Positions 54,554-64,000 of a stretch of 64,000 nucleotides of DNA are shown piece by piece. The translations under genes and the position numbers were made by a program. The stretch is from Hyaloperonospora brassicae. Taxonomy: Eukaryota > Oomycota > Peronosporomycetes > Peronosporales > Peronosporaceae. The stretch's first letter is position 1; every line of letters begins with the position of its first letter. The notes under the pieces were generated by a model. It worked only from the letters and a program-made list of their open reading frames with translations, ran no database searches and had not been told where the DNA came from. The DNA is taken from contig CANTFL010001360.1 of assembly GCA_947650285.1 (NCBI GenBank), positions 496,001 to 560,000 of the forward strand. The letters run 5' to 3'.

Positions 54554-55717
54554 TCAAACTTCTTTATTGAACAGTGGGTGGTTGCATCTACCGGGAACCT
54601 TAGCGCCAGCTTCGGAGTGTTCATACCCAGCGATGGCAACGATGTTGCGTCGGGCGTCAGACGCGGCAGATCGGGCAATGGCCGGTGCGCTACGACGATC
54701 TTTTACGGCTTTTGTCCATGCATCGATGTCGACGCGGTCTTTTGCATGGAACAGTAGACGATGGCGTGTTGCCAGAGCCAACACGCCTTCGACTATAGTT
54801 GCCGCCCATGCAACATTCACTTTGCTAGACAATGTGCGCAACAGTGGCATCAGCTCCGTATGCAGTCGCTGCGCCAGGTCACTTTCATCGTGACCTTTTT
54901 CCCTGTCAACCATTTCGTCGAATCGAAGCTGCACGGCCTTGGCAGCTTTGTTGAACTGATACGTTTCGTCCGTGCACAGCTCGTTGTGTGTAACGACCGA
55001 GAACTTCCACGCGTCTAGTTTTCGCTCGCGCTTTTTCCGCTCCATGTCGTCTCGGACGTCCAAAACCACGTCGCGCTTTGTCTCGAGTGTGTCCACAAGT
55101 GTGTGCAACTCTTTCCACTCTGTCTTGCAGCTCAGCGTCTCGCGCTTTACGTCCATTACCGTCGTCAAAGTCTGTAGAAAGAGCGCACTATACTCGACAG
55201 TCAAGTGGTCGACAATGAACTGGCTGAACAACGCACTGGCTTTGGCAAATGTCTTGTCGAGCAGCTACATAGACACAAACACACACGCATGTGATATGAG
55301 TCTACGACATCAATAAAAGCAGAGCAAATGGGGTCAAATGGACACAAATGACAAAACGTTTGCACGTTTTAACAATATAAACAGATGAAAAAACTACGAA
55401 TGAACGAAACCCAATCATCTCTTCGGGGGTTTTCTGGCTAGAAAACCGAATAAACGCACTTATAACAGCAATGTTACGAATCTGACGCGACGCACCAAAT
55501 GTTTTTCGAGTTTTGTCATCGTGTCCGAAACGCTCCGGGCTTTCTTTGCACGCCGCGGCCGCTTCGCAGGTGCCCTGAGCTCCGTTGCCGTCGTCGGATG
55601 GTCGTCTACTTGGTCGTGGTCGCCATTCTCTGCCCCCGTCTCGTCTTTTTGCTGACGCTTTGTTTGTAAGGGGATGTCTAAGCCGCTGTACAAGTCGTCG
55701 CTGCCGGGTACATCCAT
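54554..55717 (-). CDS. Hypothetical two-exon protein with coiled coil
   Basis: Proposed exons 55717..55496 and 55264..54554 joined by a 231-base phase-0 intron (GTGCGT donor, ATGTAG acceptor), giving 310 residues. Exon 1: MDVPGSDDLYSGLDIPL, an acidic/polar segment and a basic nuclear-signal-like KRPRRAKKAR. Exon 2 is helical and charged: LLDKTFAKASALFSQFIVDH, then KETEW-like heptads (LHTLVDTLETKRDVVLDVRD, ERKKRERKLDAW), and a conserved-looking WAATIVEGVLALATRHRLLF. The tail ends HPLFNKEV. I recognise no family. The splice is supported only by matching phases and by a frame that stays protein-like across the join. The basic cluster suggests a nuclear protein; that is inference. Confidence 0.6.
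55265..55495 (-). other. Predicted intron of the hypothetical gene
   Basis: 231 bases, AT-rich, with GT...AG ends on the minus strand; both flanking frames are in phase 0. Confidence 0.55.
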
Positions 55718-56113
55718 GTTGTCGTTCTGTGTCGTTTGGTCCGAGTCTGTTGTAATGTAGCCTTTTTACAAACGCTTATTGTAAAATCGCTTTTATTAAG
55801 TGTATGGGCTGGAAGTGGTTGCGCAAACCGATAAACCATTTTATCCGATAGAACGTAAGAAGTGGCGAGGTCGAGATATTAAATTAGTATCAATATATCA
55901 CCGGCAGTAAAACTAATGTTTGGATAGGTATAGTACTAGTTATAGTCCGACTGTTTTGCCTTTTTGTACAACACGTATTATTGATCTTGATATTCAGTTG
56001 AACCATTCATTTACTTTTACAGTCGTCCCTCCATGTAGCAGACCAAATGTGCAGCGTGTTTACCTCGTTTCTTGTATGACCTCTCTCATGTGGAGGGTCA
56101 ATCTGAACCCATT

Positions 56114-57580
56114 CTAAGAAATGCATCCACGGTACACTGAGTCTTTGCATCGAGCACTGCTTCTAACGTGCTCAATGATACTTACCAGCTTCTTCGTCAA
56201 TTTGTCATTGTCGTGCTGTAGCGAAAGAAAGGGTGAAAGGCGAAGACGGCATGCTAGAGCCTCGGATGGCCTAATCGTCACCTCATCGGCACTGTCACCC
56301 TCACTGTCATCCTTAACCAGCTCACGCTCTATTGTTTCTGAGTCGCAATCGATCGGCTCGTCCTCATACGCACTGATGTACTCGTCGACACTGATGCCGC
56401 AAGTCAAACCCTCCATGAGCTTGGTCAGCTGGTCTTCAACAGATCGATCAATGCGTTTTTTGTCGTCGCGTAGTTGAGTGAGATCGTCCAATTTCACCAC
56501 CTCCACGATGTCACAATTGCCCAGCAATAACGAATTACTATCTCGGTAACCTTCTCCCAGCTCAATGAAGCGAAGCGCACAGCCTCCAAGATATCCAACT
56601 TTCTGTCGATTTTGGTGTGGGTTGCATCCAGGAGCCATCGAAAAAATCTCTTTCAACACCGCGCTTCAAATGACCGAGAAATTCCTATTAGAAAAAAACA
56701 CATGAGAAATTGCTGGTCAAGAGACCATCCATACAAACTTACGTGAGTCGAGCGGTTGCAAATGTGCTGTCATTTTTGCGGCAGAAATGCCAGCTTGACA
56801 TTGTAGCAGTCAGGGGCGACATAGTGACACGACACGTTGTCCAGCAGGAGAAGCACTTGACTCCCGTGTATCTTGGCATCGAAATGCCGGAGCTACTCAG
56901 CAAACGTTGACCTGTTTTGCGACGCAGTCTGGTTGTTGAAGTACAAAGCTCCATTGGCTTGGTGTTGGATTTGCGACATGCTTGTGGTTGCTTCGACTTG
57001 CCTATGACAACGAGTTCTATCTTCTCGGTACCGGTCATGTTTCAGCACATTGCGACTATGATACGATACTTTTCTGACTTCTTTCCGTTGCGCTTGACCG
57101 TTGCCAGTGTCTTAATTGGAGGTAGGCGATGGGAGAGATCTTATTCGTCAAAATTGATAAAACCTCGTGGTGGACATTGGCCAATCAGCTCTTTAAGCTC
57201 CATTCGATTCACTCCAGATGAGCGCAATCAACTGAGTATGCCTTGTCGCGAAGCACATGCTGCTGGATGCCATGTCGAACTTTAAATTAGTGCATCCACC
57301 TATTCGAAAGCCGCAAGTAGTTCGAGTTTAGCCGTTGAGAGGCTCGGATTGACCGACCTTTATCTAGTAGTGGCCCGTCTGTGATATTTCTTTGACGTCA
57401 TTGAGACGATGCTTTGCGAGTAACGCAGCTTCAAACGCTGTCATCAGCACCTCTCAATTGCGCTTCCTGTCCGTAGCAAGGAACGCGTTGTCTGGCGACT
57501 GTCGAATCCGTTCTGCTGCCAATGTTGAGATCCGAAGCCGAGCCTCTCTCCGACCGAGTCTTGTATTTGAGCCAACTTGA
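56114..57580 (-). pseudogene. Second pogo/Tigger-type transposase relic
   Basis: On the minus strand: GFINFDE, a stop, then LSHRLPPIKTLATVKRNGKK (first catalytic Asp in the FDE block), IIVAMC, a stop, then NMTGTEKIELVVIGKSKQP, and LLLLDNVSCHYV (second Asp), NVKLAFLPQ followed by a stop or shift, and MTAHLQPLD. The last part (56659 to 56114) is an acidic C-terminus, SVDEYISAYEDEPIDCDSE, open for 181 codons. The order and motifs are those of pogo-type DDE transposases, but the sequence differs clearly from the copy at 22.7-24.1 kb, so it is a different subfamily. Several stops and shifts show it is dead. Confidence 0.82.
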
Positions 57581-57599
57581 TGCCTAGTGTGCGTGTGAT

Positions 57600-59560
57600 G
57601 TACACCTGCACCTGACGATTTTGCTACATCGTAAGAATTTTTCGCTTTGTCAACATGGTTTAGATGGAACGGAAGCAAATGTGCAACATGGCAGTCAATG
57701 CAAGACTGTGGCTAGTGGAATTGAGAGGGGAAACCGGTGGTTGGTACGCGCTGCTTTGTACCCTGTTTCTAGATTCTCCTATAAAGAGCCACCATACACA
57801 ATTCAAGTGACCCAGCTTGGTGCGGGACATGGAGCTCCTCAAACAGGTTCTTACCCTCAATAAGGGTTGGTATATGAAGGGAAGACTGTATAGGAAGAAC
57901 CTTTTGGACCAGAACTCTCTTGTTACATAACAATTTTACTGTTTAAGTACAGCAGATCTGTGCTACGCTCAGAACCTCGTGAACAGTAGTTATAGGAGAG
58001 TTAGGTATACGGAAATATAGTGGAATAGTTACCCTTAGCCAGCCAAAATTTTGTATATCAGCCCTTTCACACTAAATGTGACACACTATCTATATCTGTC
58101 TGAGATCGAGAAAAGCAAAAATTGATCCATGGTTGCATATCCCGGTAACATCTCTAAAATTGGTACCGTTGAATGACGTATAACATTCTCTGCTCGAAAA
58201 ATACCGATGTCATCAATGTAAGGGGCGAGTCAGTTCCTCGATATTGGCGCTAAAAATGGGTCAATGAGAACACTATCGCGATTGATATATATATTATAGC
58301 ATTGACCTTACTGAATAACACACTGACATTGTATTATTGGTGAAGGTACTATTCGGTACTGCTCCTTTCATGTATTGATGTAGGATATTAAATAACGACT
58401 AATTCTACTAGGGGCGGTAGTATTGCCTTGTCTTTCTAAGTTTTCATCCAAATAACATTGTCATTCAGAAATGGACGATCATCCGCATGATATTGGCAGT
58501 AGATGAAGGGTGAAGTGGCGATACTCCCAGAAGGAGGGGGGATTAAAGTACGCAACCAAACATGCCGCGTAGAACATGGATAGGGTCAATCTATAAAACA
58601 TTGTGTGAAGCGAGGATATGCGTAAATTGACGGATGTGGCCCACTCCGCACCCCTCGGTACGCAAGACGGCGACAATCTGGTCGAGACCGAAATCCGGTA
58701 TAGCATATTGACGAAGGATGTAACAGAGATTCGCATCAAAAGCGGTATCAATCTTGAACACATGTTATTTCCGCGAGTTACGGTGACGCTGCTCGAAGAT
58801 GATGTCATTGCGCTGCATCCAAAGCAGATGGAGGAAACACAAGCCAAGCCTCTTACTAGACTCCAACATCAATGCCACATGAAGTATCCAGAAATATGGT
58901 GGCTGGGTGGACGATATGAGTCCCTGCCACTGGAGTGGTGATCAAAGGAATGTAGTTGCGGCTAATTAAGGATCAATGAACGGTTTATGGGGCACAATCA
59001 AAGAAAAGGAGTGATTCCGTTTCAGGAGAGCGGCATATTAGACTTCTAAAACGCACTGCATCACGCCCCGTAGTCTACTTTGCATAAAGGGTAATCGGAA
59101 ACCAGCGGGTGCCAGGTGGAACATACGCCTGCTTCGGGTTCTAATAGGTCAGCAACAGGTTTTCTGAGTTTTCACATTCAAAGTCGACAACTTTCGTAAT
59201 TTCATCTGCATTTTGTCGAGTCCAAAATACTTACAAGAGGGTGAGGAATCCGCCCTGTTACATGTGCAAATATGACAATTACACGCAACATCTGCGCCGG
59301 AATATAGGGAGCGCGTTAAAGGCGTTTACCACGACAATGACAACAGCGAAAGAAGGCTACATGCCGCGTTTAGAACATACAGATGTCCCGCCCTCAGCAG
59401 GTTCCGTCACTCCAAATTAAATTTGATTTAATATATCATATTATACCATCAGCTACTTTATCTAGCGTTTTCCCGAAAGCTTTCCTCCAGACGGCTAAGC
59501 AAGAAGGTCTTCAGAGTCGGCGAGTGATGGAAAGGCTACCGATGGAGGCGAGCTACCGAG
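57600..59560. other. Decayed AT-rich sequence
   Basis: One 107-codon frame at 58618-58941 (ETEIRYSILTKDVTEIRIKS) looks protein-like but has no family match I know. The remainder shows nothing. Confidence 0.35.
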
Positions 59561-59931
59561 TGTAACGAAGATACAATGCTCCTTAAGTCAGAGGAATACT
59601 TAACGCTTTACGGGCAACTTTGGTTTAAAGAACTCGACTAAAAAAATCAACAAGCACAGAGAGATTACGGTCGCTAATCCAGGGGACTAAAAGCTTCAGA
59701 GAATCACAGCAAAGACTTCTCTCAGAGTATCTAACTTTTGAAAGGCGTTGCTAGACTCTTACCGATCCAAGATGCATCAGGAAGACACGTGTTCAACAGA
59801 TCAGAATGGGAACTGAGCTTTATTTTTCCTCTTATCGAAAGAACACCTCAGACGAAGGTACTTCATCCAGACACTAATGTTATAATTCATACCTTTTGAA
59901 TATCACGTAACTCAGTGGCTGACACATGTCA
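59561..59931 (-). repeat. Degenerate copia-like LTR (copy B)
   Basis: + strand ends TGTAACGAAG ... CACATGTCA. It aligns by eye with 14113-14506. Just right of it, TCCCCCAACAACTGATTTGG reads on the minus strand as a polypurine-like tract before the LTR, so it is the 3' LTR of a minus-strand element whose body would lie to the right. No intact internal gene remains. Confidence 0.55.
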
Positions 59932-61560
59932 TCCCCCAACAACTGATTTGGTGTTCTAATATCGTTTTTAATGGGACTTCGTCTTGTGTATACCACACCC
60001 GTTCTGTAACCCCATTACATCGAGGGGGGCAAGAATTGTACAAATGGAGAAGGCTGTGCTTTTACGCAGCAAAAGCCGATAGCGGCGGTAGGGCCCAAAG
60101 ATGTGGTAAAGATGCGATTACGGATAGCAGACGCGGGTGACACTCAAAGCAGTACATCGCAGGAAAACCACATATTTTGGGGTTATACATGAAAAGATCT
60201 GATGACCTTGGGCAGTCCGCGAGTATGGACAAATTTAGAATGCCATCCAGATTAAACACTAGCCACCAAAGTGGGAGTAATGGCACGTGTGCGATGAAAC
60301 AGTTCCGATGATACGGCGCATAAAATTCGGGGGGGGGGTAAAGAGAACAATAATGTAGCGAAGCGCAAGAAAGTAGAATGGCCGCTGGGGTGTAAACGCT
60401 CAAGTCTTGAGGAGATTCCCACTGATAAGACTAAAGGTCGATTGATTTAGACACGCTACCGTCGAAGAATCACAGTCGTCTGGGGATTTCGTAATCCCCC
60501 TGAAGTGTTAATCAATAGGCAAATATACATGAAGTAAGGCTTACTGGCATCTCATCAAGATCCATTCATCGATAAAGCGCAGAATATTACAGCAATCGAT
60601 GCCAGTGATAGACCGCCATCTCAGCAACTTCGATTTGTGGCATGAAGTACCGCGAGGTTGAGAAGACGGTGTAACTGCAAAGGATCAAACGCCATATTTA
60701 GATTGCGAGCGCGATACACTAAAGCTGAAATCGATAGACGAGACGCGTGTAGACCTGCGCAAGTTTTAAGGCCGAAGAGTTTCGCTGACAACTTAAATTG
60801 CTAAGAACCTTGACATGTTCATGTGGCAAAAGGCCTTGGATATCATGAAGAAATAGTGGTTTTTATCGAGTGCGGTATAGGGCGAGAACCCTACACTTGG
60901 AACAATTAATTAAAGTCGTCGATATCGATTAGTAAAGATCTATCAGCCGGAGCAGTTTCTCCACATCTGCTGTAGATCGTGCTAAAAGATTAGTTTGATC
61001 CGCAATATAAAGTTCAGTCAGTCAACTTCCTGGAGAGATGGGACTCCATGAGTTGGACAAGAACGCAAAATTTAGTACTGCGAGCAAGACAGAAAGAGGT
61101 CGCCTTGTTTGACCCTACAGGTGAAGTCCACTGATGTCAGAAACCTCCCGTTGACCAAAATATTTCGGGAGCTTAGAGTTACCGGACAGCACCAGGATCT
61201 ACGAGCAGATATGGGGACCACAACCCATTTGGAGGGAGAACACAAGACGCATACAAATATCCCACGCGGTCTTGAGCCTTTGTTCGATCAATGGACACGC
61301 TTTATCTGCTACATTTACTAACTGTCAGCGATTGCTGTAGATCATAAACAGATCGATTATAATATCAATGTGGTTAAGTGGTGGTCACATATTCCTTGTG
61401 ATCCCGACTCTCCACTGGCGACCGGACAACCGAATAACGGATAAGGTAACTTGATTTCGTGCTCTGGGTTGTTGTTCTTGCTCACCTTGTGTACCCGTCG
61501 GTGGGGAGGGTTGCGCTCTTCTTGGTGGACTTGGGTTGAAGATGAACTTGACCATTTTAG
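59932..61560. other. No recognisable gene
   Basis: Where the body of the copia-like element would be expected, only short broken frames exist. I cannot identify pol motifs. Confidence 0.4.
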
Positions 61561-64000
61561 GGATTGGTGTTCATCGGGTGAAGAATTTTCACCCGGTCAA
61601 ACGTAGGGGTGGATCGAGTGGAAATTTCACTCGATCGCGTGTATACTTGGTCGCTCTCCCAGAGTTGCCTGTATCCAAGGGTGATGCTTGATTCGCGAGT
61701 CTCCTGACCACTTGAGCCGTCTCGCGATCTTGAAACTGATCCGTAAGGTTCCCTGCATCCGATCGCAGTTGATGGGGGGAGTGAACTGATGTTCCGCCTG
61801 GCCAAAAAATACAAGGGCGAAGCTTGCAGAGACGTGGGTGACTCTCTGTTGAATGGTAGGCCAAAGATCCTGCCCGGGAGAAGTCGACGCGTGTCTTTCG
61901 TTGCAAATTCAATTATGTTTAATGTCAACCAATCAAATCCAAACCCTATGACTATGCCTATCTGTCCGCTAGATTTCTGTTGCGCATCGTCTGTCTATTT
62001 CATTCACCCCTTGCATAACGTGGTCCCCAGTCGATACTCGGGTGGTGGATCGCTCGGGTAGTGGATCGCGGTATGTGGTCCACAGCAATGATGTATCCAC
62101 ACAATCAAGCGTTACACACCCAGGATGGATCGTGATCAGTCTCTCGAGTTTTGGATTGGGCATCCATCGTCGAATCGCCGTCACTTCTGAGACCTCGCAT
62201 ATTTAATGATCTTGACGATCCACTCCTCCAGCCTACTTTCATATTCACCTCTCTTCCATTGTCGCTATCGATCCAGTAATCCGGATGATATTCACCTCTC
62301 GAGTGATCCGATCCTTGTAACTTGGCGATCCAAGCCCTTGATCGCGGATCGTGATCGGTCAGTCGCCAATCCTTGACTATACTCCTTCATGGCCGTCAGG
62401 TAGGCCAATCCGCATAACTTCAACCGTCGTTTTCTGTCACTCAGTCGTTTGATCCCATCATTCGTTCCAACGGGCACATTTCTGAGTGCCTTCCACGAAC
62501 CAAATTGATCACACAATTAATGCGGTCAGCACGATACTCACTCTCCATCAGTATTCCTCTGCGCTTCTCCACAACCGTCCTCTACACCGTCGATCGACAT
62601 AGTGTCGATCGACTATGCATCCGCATCATCCATAAAACCTGCATCGTCCGCACCTTCCAGCTCGCCTTCGTCTTCTATTACCGCTTCGGAGACTGGTAAC
62701 CCGCTCCCACCTTCTTCCTCACCACCAGTTTTGACTGGTGCTAGACGTACCGTGTTACCTTCGACTCGGGTGAGTGCTTCGCCCTTGATGGATCAAGAGA
62801 CTCTCAACTAGACGATCGCGGCACTCTACGATCAACTGGGCCTTCAAGAAGCGGTTGTAAGTGACTACCACTCCTTGGAGAAAGCATGGCAAGACCAAAA
62901 GTTGCAGATCGCCGACTTCGGGTGGAATTGCGATCGTACGTCGAGATCTACCCGCGCTTGGCTGCGTATGTCCAGCAACGATATGTCGGGCTCCGGAGCG
63001 ATCACCAGAACTTGATCGAGAGATCCCGCGAATATAAAACGGAGCTGGCACGACGCGGGATTCAAGATGAAGTGATCTGATAATTCATGACTGGCTCTCT
63101 TAGAAGCCGAAATTTTTTTGTAACAAGCAGAGTATCGGCGCATTTGCGAACTGGCCATCGCCTAACAGCGAATGTAGACGTTGACTTCGTGCCTGGCTGC
63201 CGCGGAACAAAAGCCAGGGAGATCTTCAATCAGCCACGGACAAGACGTCCAAGTACAAGAAACGTTTCAACCAGGTTGAAAAGAAACTTGGGACCGCCAA
63301 AAAGGCGCTGGAAGACTTGTCGGAGTCATACCAAGGTCGTCTTCGCGAACAAAAAGAGGAGCGGTCGGCTCGCTAATCGGGAAGCCAGGTCGGATCGCCT
63401 GCGCAGTCAAGCATTGTACTGGAAACAGAAGTGCCGCTCGGCCGTACGCTATTGCGACGTGATCCGTACCCACCTGGCTCAGCTGGCTTCCGGCACCCAC
63501 CCAACAAACAAGAATTTTCGTCTACGAAACTTGATCTTTCGATAAAGCGTCTTCTCGCAGCAAAGATGACGCAATCTGAAACGGATTCGGTGGATACCCT
63601 CTCGGCCAAGTCCGCCGATGGGCCCCCGAAATCCACTGGGTCTGTGCAATCTGCCACATAGTCCGGATTCAATGGAACACCCCGCATCTTTGCGCTATCT
63701 TCTAGATCAGCTCGCTCTGACGAGACCAAAACCACGTCAGGATCTTCTCGGAATCCCTTCACCCCAAGGCATTGCAAGTAACACACGATCCGCATCCCAA
63801 ACAGGAAGTAATCGGGTCCAGAATCTATTGGCCAGCGATCCGTCTCTCTCCGATAGAGAGCCATTGGACTAGTATGAAGAGGATATCCTGGCCGCCTTGT
63901 CTGAATCGCGCTCTTTGTTGCGGCGCCGTTGATCGTCGGGCAATGCTCCGCCTTCTTCCGGACCGACTGCTGCCCCAATTCTCGCGGATTCTCCCAGTCC
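61561..64000 (+). other. Decayed element-like region with coiled-coil coding remnants
   Basis: On the + strand, fragments in shifting frames give a Ser/Pro-rich N-terminal part (SSAPSSSPSSSITASETG near 62.65 kb), helical pieces (IAALYDQLGLQEAVVSDYHS, 62.82 kb; YKKRFNQVEKKLGTAKKALE, 63.26 kb) and LRYLLDQLALTRPKPRQDLL at 63.69 kb. This order, low complexity then coiled coil, recalls the antisense protein of the chromovirus. Small hairpins such as CGGGTGAA/TTCACCCG (61575/61588) and GATCGAGTG/CACTCGATC (61612/61628) also recall it. It runs off the window. Identity is uncertain. Confidence 0.4.

Noticed and set aside
1..64000. CRISPR arrays, operons, bacterial promoters
   Set aside because: The window is eukaryotic; tandem repeats seen are adjacent units without spacers.

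Overview
The window is eukaryotic nuclear DNA, most likely from a plant-pathogenic oomycete of the Peronosporaceae (Phytophthora or downy mildew type). Four lines of sequence evidence support this. Genes are compact with few, short introns. Several start codons are preceded by a match to the oomycete initiator YTCANTYY. There are two secreted GH6 glycoside hydrolases and a SKN1-type beta-glucan synthesis protein. One secreted protein has a W/Y (LWY) effector fold. The genus cannot be fixed from the sequence.

Layout. 1-653: 3' end of a SKN1/KRE6-like GH16 protein. 1152-2313 (-): TAF8 with one intron. About 2.4-6.6 kb: decayed or non-coding. 6715-8809: mitochondrial succinate dehydrogenase flavoprotein (SDHA), one intron. 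11635-12726 (-): an LWY effector-like gene alone in a gene-poor tract. 14.1-26.2 kb: a repeat block with a degenerate copia-like LTR, a degenerate LINE, a tRNA-like SINE fragment, a degenerate pogo/Tigger transposon, a GC-rich nested hairpin and a solo LTR with its target duplication. 26234-34211: an almost pristine Ty3/gypsy chromovirus on the minus strand with 5-bp target duplications. 36.1-41.7 kb: a convergent GH6 pair and a mucin-like type I membrane protein. About 41.8-50 kb: nothing I can call. 50147-51586: PX-domain protein. 52322-53287 (-): mitochondrial ribosomal protein mL46. 54554-55717 (-): two-exon hypothetical gene. 56.1-57.6 kb (-): a second pogo relic. 57.6-64 kb: decayed repeats, including a second copia-like LTR.

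The most unusual object is the chromovirus. From LTR to LTR, wherever I looked, it is a chain of short inverted repeats, roughly one every 25-40 bases, in LTRs and coding sequence alike; flanking genes do not show this. It also carries an intact 534-codon gene on the opposite strand with its own oomycete-type initiator, overlapping the chromodomain end of pol. A textbook -1 frameshift signal joins gag to pol. Pol is broken by several stops and frameshifts although the two LTRs are almost identical.
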